Positions 17,276 through 25,149 of a stretch of 64,000 nucleotides of DNA are shown here, piece by piece. This DNA comes from an uncultured Erythrobacter sp. GTDB lineage: Bacteria; Pseudomonadota; Alphaproteobacteria; Sphingomonadales; Sphingomonadaceae. Numbering within the stretch: the stretch's first letter is position 1; every line of letters begins with the position of its first letter. Made by a program: the position numbers and the translations under genes. Location: contig CANMIS010000002.1 in assembly GCA_947498065.1 (NCBI GenBank), positions 496,001 through 560,000 of the forward strand. Direction: 5' to 3'. The notes beneath the pieces were generated by a model. It was not told the DNA's origin. It did no database searches and saw only the letters and a list, made by a program, of their open reading frames with translations.

Positions 17276-18190
17276 CTAGAAAGGGGCAGAGCCGTCGGAA
17301 GGGATGTTGGGCACGCTCCAGCGTTCTTGCGGCGAAGCAGGCTCTCCTAATCTCCCATGTTGATACGGGATTTGACCATGCTCGCCGTACAGCCAAAGCA
17401 CGAAATTGTGCCGCTCACCTTTCTTGATTGGCTTGGAGGCGTGCATTGCGCTGCCATGATGGATGAGCGCTACACCCGGTTCAAATGTCAGGTCGGCGAT
17501 TTGCTTTGTGACTGGGTTCATAAAGCGCACTGCTGAGCCCTCATAGTCTTCGCCAGGAAGGTTGAGGTTGATGTTCAGCGTGACACTGGATGCATCGGTG
17601 TGTGCTCGCAGGTCCTTGTCACCTCCTTCCTGCCATTGGATCGAGAAACCAAAGGTCTGGCTGTCATAGCCATAGACATCAGGAAACAGCAGCCGTGCGA
17701 TGGGACGCATGAAGTGGTCCATCAGGTCGCGGTAAAACGCTTGGAATGTTGGCGCTGCCAGATACCCTTCTGAACGCGGGTCCAACATGCCGCCGCCTTT
17801 GTTGAGGACGATGCCATAGGGTGGACGCATTGGAATGCCGGCATCGGCCACGCGCGCCATGTAATCGCGTAGCTCGGACAGTTTCTCTGGGTTAAAGAAC
17901 CGCGCTTTAAAGACTCCGGGGAAGACCTCTTCGAACAGGTCTGCCACGGCAGCTTCCTTGCTAGGGTCGTCCCATGCAGCTTCGACAGCTTTGAGGAGAG
18001 CTGGCGAATAGAGCGAGCGATCAAGAGTGATCCCTGCGTGGCTGTTCTCGGCCTCCCACTCAGCCCAAGCGTCTTCAAAAGTGTGCTTATTGGTATTCCA
18101 AAAGTTGTGCACTGAGGGTGCTCTTGCGAGCATCTCATCGCGGCTGGGGCGGAGGACCGTGCGTGCCTTTTCGAGGGTGGTTGTAGACAT
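17276..18190 (-). CDS. 2-oxoglutarate/Fe(II)-dependent oxygenase
   Basis: Putative non-heme iron oxygenase, about 304 residues. The iron ligands are visible as His197-x-Asp199 (RAHTDASSVTLNINLNL) and His250 (HHGSAMHASKPIKKGERHN), with Arg260 suited to bind 2-oxoglutarate, as in prolyl-hydroxylase-like proteins. The ATG at 18190 has AAAGGC upstream and gives MSTTTLEKARTVLRP; the frame is open further upstream to 18265 but that would overlap the preceding gene. It lies 19 bases after the CmcJ-like gene and 33 bases before the SDR. Paired oxygenases with an SDR point to stepwise oxidation of one small molecule. Substrate unknown. Confidence 0.82.
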   Translation of the reverse strand: MSTTTLEKARTVLRPSRDEMLARAPSVHNFWNTNKHTFEDAWAEWEAENSHAGITLDRSLYSPALLKAVEAAWDDPSKEAAVADLFEEVFPGVFKARFFNPEKLSELRDYMARVADAGIPMRPPYGIVLNKGGGMLDPRSEGYLAAPTFQAFYRDLMDHFMRPIARLLFPDVYGYDSQTFGFSIQWQEGGDKDLRAHTDASSVTLNINLNLPGEDYEGSAVRFMNPVTKQIADLTFEPGVALIHHGSAMHASKPIKKGERHNFVLWLYGEHGQIPYQHGRLGEPASPQERWSVPNIPSDGSAPF

Positions 18191-18209
18191 GGCAATTGCC
18201 TTTCGATGC

Positions 18210-19004
18210 TTAGGAGTAACGCACGAGTGTGCGGCTCTCGATGCTTTTGCGGGGGTGGCGAGCATTCGCGTCGCCTGGAAGGTCGAGCGCGCTGTGAGCG
18301 AGTTGCGGGCGGCCCTGATTGTCGTAGATGTTGAACACTGCGATCTCGTCAGGGGTCATGGCCGATTGGTAGAACCATTCGTGGTCATCATTGGCCGCAA
18401 CGCCCAGAATCTGACCGAACCGATCAGGATAGACGAGGCCAATATCCATCCAATCATCGCGCTGAACCGATGAGGGTCGGATAAAGCCCAGAGGCGATGT
18501 TGTGATGACGCGACCCACGGGACGCCAGACGTTGACGAAGCCATAGCCAGCCTTGTGAAACTGCTCTGCGCGCGCTTCACCGACAAGGTCGATCAGACGC
18601 TCTTCGGCCCCTACACGGCTGTAGTCATTGTGGACATTGCGCGCTGGGCGGCGGGCGGCATCGGGGGCATCAATGCGAACCGTGTGATCAAAGACGATGA
18701 CCTCCTCTGCGCCGATTTGAGACTTGAGCAGCTCAGAGAGTTCCGCGTCATAGACCTCGCGCCATGAGTCGTCGCTTTCGAAGTCCTGCACAGCCGATGG
18801 GCGTTTGAGGAACGCTAGTCCGTCGTGAGCAAAGTCAGGTTCGAACTCAGCCAATCGGACATCAGCAACCTTTACCTGGGTCGTCACAAGCTCTGGGGAA
18901 ACCAGATTGCCAATGATCCGATCCACATCAAACTCAAAGTTTTGAGGTTCGGATTTCTTCACGTGATAATTCACGCTCGCATCGATCATGGCTGAGGTTT
19001 GCAT
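18210..19004 (-). CDS. CmcJ/NvfI-family oxygenase-like protein
   Basis: A 264-residue protein of the CmcJ/AsaB/NvfI group, non-heme-iron-type enzymes known from cephamycin methoxylation and fungal secondary metabolism. Supporting blocks are VHNDYS (about residue 123), GYGFVNVWRPVGRVITTSPL, DDHEWFYQSAMTPDEIAVFN and the C-terminal HSALDLP...PRKSIESRTLVRYS, which carries the family's H..D.P...R.SIE.R motif. It is the first gene of the leftward operon, with a GGAGAA ribosome binding site 5 bases before the ATG, and is divergent from a LysR gene. Family members are often found in secondary-metabolite or degradation clusters; the exact reaction is unknown. Confidence 0.78.
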   Translation of the reverse strand: MQTSAMIDASVNYHVKKSEPQNFEFDVDRIIGNLVSPELVTTQVKVADVRLAEFEPDFAHDGLAFLKRPSAVQDFESDDSWREVYDAELSELLKSQIGAEEVIVFDHTVRIDAPDAARRPARNVHNDYSRVGAEERLIDLVGEARAEQFHKAGYGFVNVWRPVGRVITTSPLGFIRPSSVQRDDWMDIGLVYPDRFGQILGVAANDDHEWFYQSAMTPDEIAVFNIYDNQGRPQLAHSALDLPGDANARHPRKSIESRTLVRYS

Positions 19005-19085
19005 TTTGCTTCTCCAATCGAGCTCTTGGTGACTCCAATCGCTGTCAGGAGTTGAATATAGTGCTTATTGCAGCGTATAAATGAG

Positions 19086-19101
19086 CTGATTTCGGAATCA
19101 G
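19086..19101. promoter_or_regulatory. Candidate LysR binding site
   Basis: CTGATTTCGGAATCAG has perfect CTGATT/AATCAG arms and lies between the divergent LysR gene and the oxygenase operon, 22 bases before the LysR start. It fits the usual place for a LysR recognition site that controls both directions. Confidence 0.5.
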
Positions 19102-19122
19102 TTTTTAGAAAAACTAAATAAT

Positions 19123-20016
19123 ATGGATACGCAAGCTCTCCGCCTTTTTGTGATCGCTGCGGACCTACTCAACATTAGCGCCGCAGGGAGACAGCTTGGT
19201 TTGGCGCCTGCTGTGGCGGGCGCGCGGCTGGCGAAATTGGAGCGCGAAGTGGGTGCGGATCTGCTTCATCGCTCAACACGCAAAGTTTCTCTGTCGCTCG
19301 AAGGTGAGGAGTTTCTGCCATTCGCGCAGGAGATACTCGCGCAAGAAAACGCGGGGCTCGCCGCCTTGGGCAAAGGGAGTGCACAGGTGTCGGGTACTTT
19401 GCGCTTTGCGTGTTCCAGCACCTTTGCGCAGAAATACATCGTCCCGCTGCTGCCCGAGTTTTTTGAAGCTCACCCCAAGATCGACCTAGACCTGCGCCTT
19501 TCGGACACACGCATCGACCTGATCGAGGGAGGCTACGATCTTGCGTTGCGAAACTTGGCAATCCAGGACAGCTCGCTCATGGGCCGCAAGCTGGCGGATG
19601 ACACGCGGGTCCTGTGTGCATCACCAGACTACCTTAAGTGGCACGGGACCCCGGTCGTGCCAGAGGATTTGGAAAAGCACCGGCTGATCGTTTTCGGAAA
19701 TGATGCCCGTTCTTTAACCGCAGCAGGAGAAAGGCATTGCGTCTTCCCACCCGCTGCTGCGAGCGACCGGATGAAATGCGATGATGGAACGAGTACGCGG
19801 CTCGCGACACTATCAGGCGTTGGCATCTCGATGAACTCGCTCTGGAGCATCCACGAAGAATTGCGCGACGGCCTTCTCGTTCGGGTCCTTCCCGACTATG
19901 AGGTCAACGATGGCTCTGCGGTGTGGCTTGTGTATCCCAAATCAAATGTACTTACGCCCAAGGTGCGCGTTATGATCGACTTCCTCGTCGATCGTCTCGG
20001 CTCAATCGCTTCTTAG
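19123..20016 (+). CDS. LysR-family transcriptional regulator
   Basis: A 297-residue regulator with an N-terminal winged helix (MDTQALRLFVIAADLLNISAAGRQLG, then APAVAGARLAKLEREVGADL and LLHRSTRKVSLSLEG at about 1-60) and a periplasmic-binding-protein-like effector domain. It is transcribed away from the four-gene oxygenase operon with 118 bases between the starts and a palindrome in that gap, so it is very likely the local regulator of the operon. The inducer is unknown. Confidence 0.92.
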   Translation: MDTQALRLFVIAADLLNISAAGRQLGLAPAVAGARLAKLEREVGADLLHRSTRKVSLSLEGEEFLPFAQEILAQENAGLAALGKGSAQVSGTLRFACSSTFAQKYIVPLLPEFFEAHPKIDLDLRLSDTRIDLIEGGYDLALRNLAIQDSSLMGRKLADDTRVLCASPDYLKWHGTPVVPEDLEKHRLIVFGNDARSLTAAGERHCVFPPAAASDRMKCDDGTSTRLATLSGVGISMNSLWSIHEELRDGLLVRVLPDYEVNDGSAVWLVYPKSNVLTPKVRVMIDFLVDRLGSIAS

Positions 20017-20186
20017 CAGGCACGAGAGATTATCTTGGACTAATCGACTGTCAGCTTTCATCACCACGCAAGGCACTGAATGGCCAATCGACTTCGTGCA
20101 AAGGCCGTCATCCATCAATGGTGTCGACCTACCGGTCGCACCCAATCACAAAAACTCGCACACTTGAGTTTTTTGCGCTAAGTGCT

Positions 20187-20232
20187 TGACTTTCCACGTA
20201 GGTCAAATCTTCGCACCCAACACGACTCACCA
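20187..20232 (+). pseudogene. Decayed 3' half of tRNA-Lys (possible att remnant)
   Basis: The stretch contains TTCGCACCCAACACGACTCA then CCA, which aligns with TTCGAACCCAGCAGGACTCA then CCA of the intact tRNA-Lys at 15027-15102. The anticodon-side bases TTGACTTTCCACGTAGGTC also resemble the intact gene. It has too many changes to fold as a tRNA. It marks the right end of the segment that starts at the tRNA gene. Confidence 0.6.
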
Positions 20233-20378
20233 CCTATTCCTTTAAAACTAATGCTCTAGCGTGACGCTGAGCGCGCCGCCGGAAACTCTGCCTGTTTTCC
20301 GAGGGTTAGCGCAGATCAGATCTGTGCAGGCTACAACCAGAGACGCAGTGGCCTACCAATTCGCGCCTCAAATGAGCG

Positions 20379-20406
20379 AAGTTCTCCCAGTTCGATTTGG
20401 TGACCT
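20379..20406. repeat. Second copy of the 28-base direct repeat
   Basis: Identical to 15247-15274 and at the same distance (about 147 bases) from the tRNA remnant as the first copy is from the intact tRNA. The surrounding ~35 bases upstream are also similar. It lies just beyond the 3' end of the serine recombinase gene. Confidence 0.75.
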
Positions 20407-20418
20407 ACTGTTTTGTTT

Positions 20419-22085
20419 TCAGATGGTTGGGAACCCGAGCGCTAAACCTTGTTCAACGAAACGGATCGGGAGATCAGCCATGCGCCACAGGTTGCGGGGA
20501 TTGAGCTCTTGCGGTTGACTGCCGTTCAGGATGGACCGGATGATATTCGGATCGAGATAGCTCAAGCGAGCAAGGCGCTGCAGATGGCGAAGCCTGGTAC
20601 TCTTAGTCGACCGGATTGTTTTTTCGTCCATTTGGAGCAGCTCTTCCCTTGCGGTAAAGGACCGGCCAAGTAACTCGATCAAGCGATCATCTCTTACCAC
20701 GCGATCTGCTTGCAATGGCTGCAAGCGCATCCGAGACTCGTGCCCATAGTTCCGACGCACGAGTGCTATCTTGAAGTCCGCTTTGATTGTTCTGGTGTCA
20801 ATGCTTGCAACGACACCCAATGCAGCAGCCGGTTCAAACGACCCGTCGATCTCGTTCTCGCTGACAGTAACCTGAAGGCTTAGCTGGGTTAGGACCTCGC
20901 TAGCCCTGTTCACCGGAAGTTGCTCGACCTCGGCGGCCAACTGCGCGGCCCTTGCGAAGATCCCCTTCTTCTCATCAGCCGATCTTGAAGTAACCTGCTC
21001 CCGCATATTAGCATTGGCCCGCAGCCATTGTGCCATTGCTCTACGGATTGACTGTTCGATTTCACCAGCGGGCAGTCTTAGCGCAGGGGCCTCTGCATCA
21101 TCATTCATATTGGAAGCGTAATAGGTGTAACGCCGGCCGTGGTTTTTGGTGTGGGTTGGCGACATGGGACGACCGCGGTCGTCCCAGATCATTCCAGCGA
21201 GAAGCGCCATTCTTCGCTTAGGTCCGCCTGCTGATCCAGGCGATGTGCGATCCACTAGCTTTGCTTGCACCGCATCGAATGTTCTTCGGTCAACGATCGC
21301 ATCATGCTGACCTGAATATATCTTATCTTTATGGCGCACTTCGCCCACATACAGCGGGTTGGAGAGGAGCCAGGTCAGCGATCCTCGCTTGAATGGGTTG
21401 CCACCCTTAGCGAGCCTCTTTTGGAGACATACCGCTTACTGACAATTCCATCGCGTCTCAGTTCACCAACCAGTGCTCTGATTGAGTCCGCCTCAAGATA
21501 GCGTCGCATAATGTCACGGATAGTCTCTGCCTCTTCTGGGATCACTACCAGCTTGCGATCGACAGCCTTGTATCCAAGCGGGACGCTGCCACCCATCCAC
21601 ATGCCTTTGGCTTTCGAAGCCGCAACCTTGTCGCGGATCCGCTCAGCGCCGACCTCACGTTCAAACTGTGCGAACGACAACAGGACATTGAGCGTCAGCC
21701 GTCCCATGGAGCTGGTCGTCGAGAACGCCTGCGTCACGCTCACGAAGGATGCGTCTGCTTCATCTAAGACATCCACGATCTTTGCGAAGTCCGCGAGGCT
21801 GCGGGTCAGCCGATCAATCTTGTAGACCACGACCACATCGACCTTGCCAGCCTGAACGTCAGATAGAAGCTGCTGCAGCGCCGGTCGCTCGATAGTGCCA
21901 CCCGAGTGTCCACCATCATCGTAATGCTCGGGCAGCAACGACCAGCCCTCATGTTGTTGGCTGATCACATAGGCGGCACACGCCTCGCGCTGCGCATCGA
22001 GACTGTTGAAGTCCTTATCCAAGCCTTCGTCCGTGGACTTCCGCGTGTAAATCGCGCAGCAGAGTATCTTGTCTGCCTTAGCCAT
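20419..22085 (-). pseudogene. Large serine recombinase, broken by one frameshift
   Basis: Site-specific recombinase of the large serine type, about 556 residues if repaired. The N-terminal resolvase domain is read at 22085-21375 (AIYTRKSTDEGLDKDFNSLD with the catalytic Ser, then VVYKIDRLTRS and SFAQFEREVGAERIRDK). The recombinase and C-terminal parts are read at 21348-20419 in another frame. Between them the frame changes at about 21405-21409: restoring one base gives continuous GNPFKRGSLTWLLSNPLYVG before GEVRHKDKIYSG. The change is consistent with a single-base deletion (CTAAGG for CTAAAGG), a real mutation or a sequencing error. It overlaps the DUF2924 gene by 8 bases, its usual partner. 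Confidence 0.85.
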
Positions 22086-22530
22086 TGGCCGCTACTTTCA
22101 GCTCGCCAAGGCGAGGACTGTTCAGTCCAAAGAAGCGCGGGCCCGACCATTTGGCTCCGGTGATATGAGAAGCGACCGCACTCAACGATCCAAACGTCTT
22201 TCCTCGATACTCGCACCCGCTTTCTAGCACGACGACCTCATGGACCTCGTCATGCCATGTTCGCGAGAGCCAGGTCCCCGGCTTCGCTTCGGTTGATATG
22301 CGACCTTCCTTGCGGCGCTCGTCTTTGCGACCGAGTGCACCAAGTTGTCGAAGTTCAACCTGAGCGAGCTTGCCCGCTTCTGGCTCTTGCAAGCGAGCCG
22401 ATAAGGCTCTTCTAACGAGTGATCGGCCGAGAGCTGGTGGCACTGGCGTCCCATAGGTATTGCGCCAAGCAGCACGCAGTTCTGTTGGCGTCATTTCTTC
22501 GATGGTGATGATCTTCTCTTTGATATCCAT
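22078..22530 (-). CDS. DUF2924 family protein
   Basis: A 150-residue basic protein of the DUF2924 family, which is found almost always directly upstream of large serine recombinases in alphaproteobacterial mobile elements. The C-terminal block GTWLSRTWHDEVHEVVVLES, then YRGKTFGSLSAVASHITGAK and WSGPRFFGL, is characteristic. The N-terminus ELRAAWRNTYGTPVPPALGR is also family-like. It overlaps the recombinase start by 8 bases, so the two are translationally coupled. It may act as a recombination accessory factor, but its biochemical role is not established. Confidence 0.88.
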   Translation of the reverse strand: MDIKEKIITIEEMTPTELRAAWRNTYGTPVPPALGRSLVRRALSARLQEPEAGKLAQVELRQLGALGRKDERRKEGRISTEAKPGTWLSRTWHDEVHEVVVLESGCEYRGKTFGSLSAVASHITGAKWSGPRFFGLNSPRLGELKVAANG

Positions 22531-22630
22531 GACTGCATGGATGCTCGACTTGCCGCACTAGTCGAGTGCTTTCTGGCAGCTTTCGCTGTTTCCAGTGGAC
22601 TTGTGACGACGTTCGAGCATTGCCGTGCAC

Positions 22631-22825
22631 ATGGACGACATGGACCGTGAACTCACCAGTCTACTTTGCACCAAGATCGACATGCTGATGGAGGATCACA
22701 GCGCCTTCGCGCTGACGGTCGGCAGTCAATCAGATGGCGAGCAGAAGGCTGCTGCTGATGAGTTGGCCGAAGCCTCGACGAAGATCTCAAAGCTGGTTGC
22801 TGCTGCTCAATCCATCGCGGAATGA
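22631..22825 (+). CDS. Small hypothetical protein beside the recombinase module
   Basis: A 64-residue acidic, Ala-rich reading frame (MDDMDRELTSLLCTKIDMLM at the start, KISKLVAAAQSIAE at the end), predicted mostly helical. It is divergent from the DUF2924 gene by about 100 bases. I recognise no family and see no strong ribosome binding site; a GTG lies two codons upstream at 22625. It could be a small accessory protein of the recombinase element or a chance frame. Confidence 0.35.
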   Translation: MDDMDRELTSLLCTKIDMLMEDHSAFALTVGSQSDGEQKAAADELAEASTKISKLVAAAQSIAE

Positions 22826-22919
22826 CTGCAATGCGCCTCAGTGTCGGACGTAGCCATTCGAGATTTTAGTTCCTAAAAGCGGACATTCCCCGAGGCCATT
22901 CCGGCCAAGGAGAATGACA

Positions 22920-23012
22920 ATGACTTACTCAAAGTTCGATCCGCGAGCGCAGAACCGCATTCCATGGAAATTTTAGGCAAAGATTGCTACTAAGCGCACA
23001 ATCCATCGCCAA
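22920..23012 (+). pseudogene. Remnant of a tyrosine integrase N-terminus
   Basis: An AAGGAG ribosome binding site precedes an ATG that encodes MTYSKFDPRAQNRIPWKF and then a TAG stop at 22974-22976. The segment FDPRAQNRIPW followed in the same frame by ...ATKRTIHRQDQ resembles the start of a common family of phage-type integrases (AQNRIPWNAGR..GAKRALKPQQ). The gene would be truncated by the in-frame stop and then lost. Assignment rests on a short motif recalled from the family. Confidence 0.4.
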
Positions 23013-23095
23013 GATCAAAGGTGTCCAGAAGAATGTACTAGGAAGCCACAGGTAGTTGGAAAAAAGCCCTCCATACAACTCACAAAGTCGCCAAG

Positions 23096-25003
23096 CTACT
23101 TCTTACACTTCTTATCCTTGTCCTTCTTGCGGAAGATATTGCCCACATTGCACATCACTTTGCCGGTCACCTTTTTGGCATTCTTGGTGTGGTGCTTAGC
23201 GCGATCAGCGGCGACTGAGGCCACAGCCGCGACGGGCTTGTCGCTCTTAGCCGCTTCGGCATAACGGCTGGTGGTCTCCCGGACGCTGCGTAGGTCCGCT
23301 CCAGTCGCCTTGCCAACAGCGGCGCGATTTTGTGCTCCTGCCTCACGCGTTTTTTCTGCAACGTAGTTCGTTGCCGCTTTTGCGTTGCTGAGATGGTGCT
23401 GTGCGCGACTTTTCGCGACCTCGCCGATGGCTTTGAGCTTCTTGTCGCCTTGAAGTGCAGCGCCGTAGCGCGCGGCGACATCAGTGCGGCGCTCCAGTTT
23501 GACGCCTGTTTCACCCTCAATGGCATTGCGGGCATTGCGATCAAACGCGTCAACCTTTCGGCCAAATTCGGCGGTTTTCTCCACCCCTCTGGCAAATTGC
23601 TCGCGCTTTTCCGCACCGTAATTTTGTAGGTTCTGCTTGAGGCGTCCTTTCTCAGTGAAAGTCGCTTTGACGTTGCTCCAATTTTCCTTGTGGTGCTCGC
23701 GCCGCTGCTCCCACACGTCCTTCATCGAGACGTCCTTGTCGAAGATAGCCGCACCATATTGAAATCCTGTGCTCAGTGGATCTTGGATTTCCGCACCGGT
23801 CAGCGCTTTGACGCCTTCTTTGCCAGCCGCTTCGGCTGCTAGGACGGCCAAGCCTACACCAGAGCCTGCGACGACCGCACGCGCGCCTTTGCCTGCTTTG
23901 GCAACGGTAGCGCCCGTTTTCGCCATCTTCGCTGCCTTGGCTGCTTTTGCGCTCGTTTGGGCTGCTTTCGCCGCCTGAGTGCCGGTTTTGGCTGCCTTAA
24001 TGCCGCCAGCGCCGCGTGCGGCTTGAGCCGTGCGCCCCGCCTTGTTCAATTTGGTGATGTCGCCGCCCTTGTCGGCAACGCCGCGCACCAATTGCGCTTC
24101 GTTAATGGGCGCTACCTTGCGCGCAGCTTGCGCCGCGTCGCCTTTGGCGAGCAGATTGGGTACATTCGCGCCCTTACCAATCAGCTTGCGACCAAGAGCT
24201 TGCTCGCCTCGCACGGCTTGGCCGCTGACCTTGAGCGCTTCGCGTGAGCTGCGGGCTTTGTTCCCGCGTGCCACCAGATCATCAAGTTGAGAGCCTTTGC
24301 CAATCGCGGCGCGATTGCCCGCTGGCGTATCGATCTTGCGGATATTGCGGGAGCCTTCTGCGGCATCACGCGCTCGAAGAACATCGGCGGCAGTTCTGCT
24401 GGTTGGTGCGCGGCGCGCGTTTTGCGCGGCTTCACCCTTTTCGATGACTCTCCCAAGGTTTGAGTTGGCGATATTTGCAGGCCGCGCACTTACCGATCGA
24501 GCTGTGGTCGCGGGCTTTTTGCGAGCGTTTTGCGCTGCGTTGCCGCGGCGCTCCATCTCCGCCAGTTCATCCGCACTGCCAGCAATCCGGTTTACCCGGG
24601 CAGCCTTCGCGGCGTCACTGCGCGTCTTCAAATCGCGCAGGCTGGTTGGCCGCGCTGAGGTTGCAGTTTGGCGCAGGTTCTGGCCAGCAACATTGGTGGA
24701 GGTTGGAAGCTGACGAACCTTAGTTGCTGGTCCGCCGTTGCGCTGTGCTTCGCCAATTGTCTTGGCGATATTAGCGGCACCCTTGCTCGGGCTAACGATT
24801 TGCTTGCCAGCGGCTCCAATTGCGCCAGCGACCAGCAGGGTTTTCTCATGATCCGACAATTCGCCATCTATCGCGATGTCCATTTCGGCCGTGGATTGGG
24901 CCTTTGGGGTGTCGGCCTCTTCCTGTGCCAACACAGGCGTGGCCGCCATGGCTGCTGCCAAAGCCGAAACGCTCAAACCCTTTGTGATCTTTGAAAATCG
25001 CAT
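23096..25003 (-). CDS. Exported Ala/Lys/Arg-rich repeat protein of unknown function
   Basis: A 635-residue protein I do not recognise. It starts MRFSKITKGLSVSALAAAMA, a signal peptide with likely cleavage after VLA near residue 26, and the ATG at 25003 has GGGGAG upstream. Residues about 124-333 hold seven degenerate copies of a unit centred on RGxAAQxAR (for example MERRGNAAQNARKKP, VIEKGEAAQNARRAP, LLAKGDAAQAARKVAP). A Lys/Ala/Thr-rich linker and one hydrophobic Gly-rich segment (about 377-393) follow. The C-terminal third holds two ~62-residue repeats (about 487-551 and 556-616), with RYGAALQGDKKLKAIGEVAK matching RYAEAAKSDKPVAAVASVAA and a shared AxHHxxNAKxxT block. The tail is very basic (FRKKDKDKKCKK). 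Strongly basic, probably periplasmic or outer-membrane associated. Confidence 0.85.
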   Translation of the reverse strand: MRFSKITKGLSVSALAAAMAATPVLAQEEADTPKAQSTAEMDIAIDGELSDHEKTLLVAGAIGAAGKQIVSPSKGAANIAKTIGEAQRNGGPATKVRQLPTSTNVAGQNLRQTATSARPTSLRDLKTRSDAAKAARVNRIAGSADELAEMERRGNAAQNARKKPATTARSVSARPANIANSNLGRVIEKGEAAQNARRAPTSRTAADVLRARDAAEGSRNIRKIDTPAGNRAAIGKGSQLDDLVARGNKARSSREALKVSGQAVRGEQALGRKLIGKGANVPNLLAKGDAAQAARKVAPINEAQLVRGVADKGGDITKLNKAGRTAQAARGAGGIKAAKTGTQAAKAAQTSAKAAKAAKMAKTGATVAKAGKGARAVVAGSGVGLAVLAAEAAGKEGVKALTGAEIQDPLSTGFQYGAAIFDKDVSMKDVWEQRREHHKENWSNVKATFTEKGRLKQNLQNYGAEKREQFARGVEKTAEFGRKVDAFDRNARNAIEGETGVKLERRTDVAARYGAALQGDKKLKAIGEVAKSRAQHHLSNAKAATNYVAEKTREAGAQNRAAVGKATGADLRSVRETTSRYAEAAKSDKPVAAVASVAADRAKHHTKNAKKVTGKVMCNVGNIFRKKDKDKKCKK

Positions 25004-25149
25004 TTGCTCACTCCCCAAATCTGTCCACTCACCCGGCCCACCGGGTTTGTCTGGATCCTGTTTAGGGAAAGGGCTGTCTGTCTAGAATGAGGTGAACACC
25101 CCAATTGTTTCGCAGCCTTAGGATTGCCGAGCGGCGTTTATTGCGGGCT

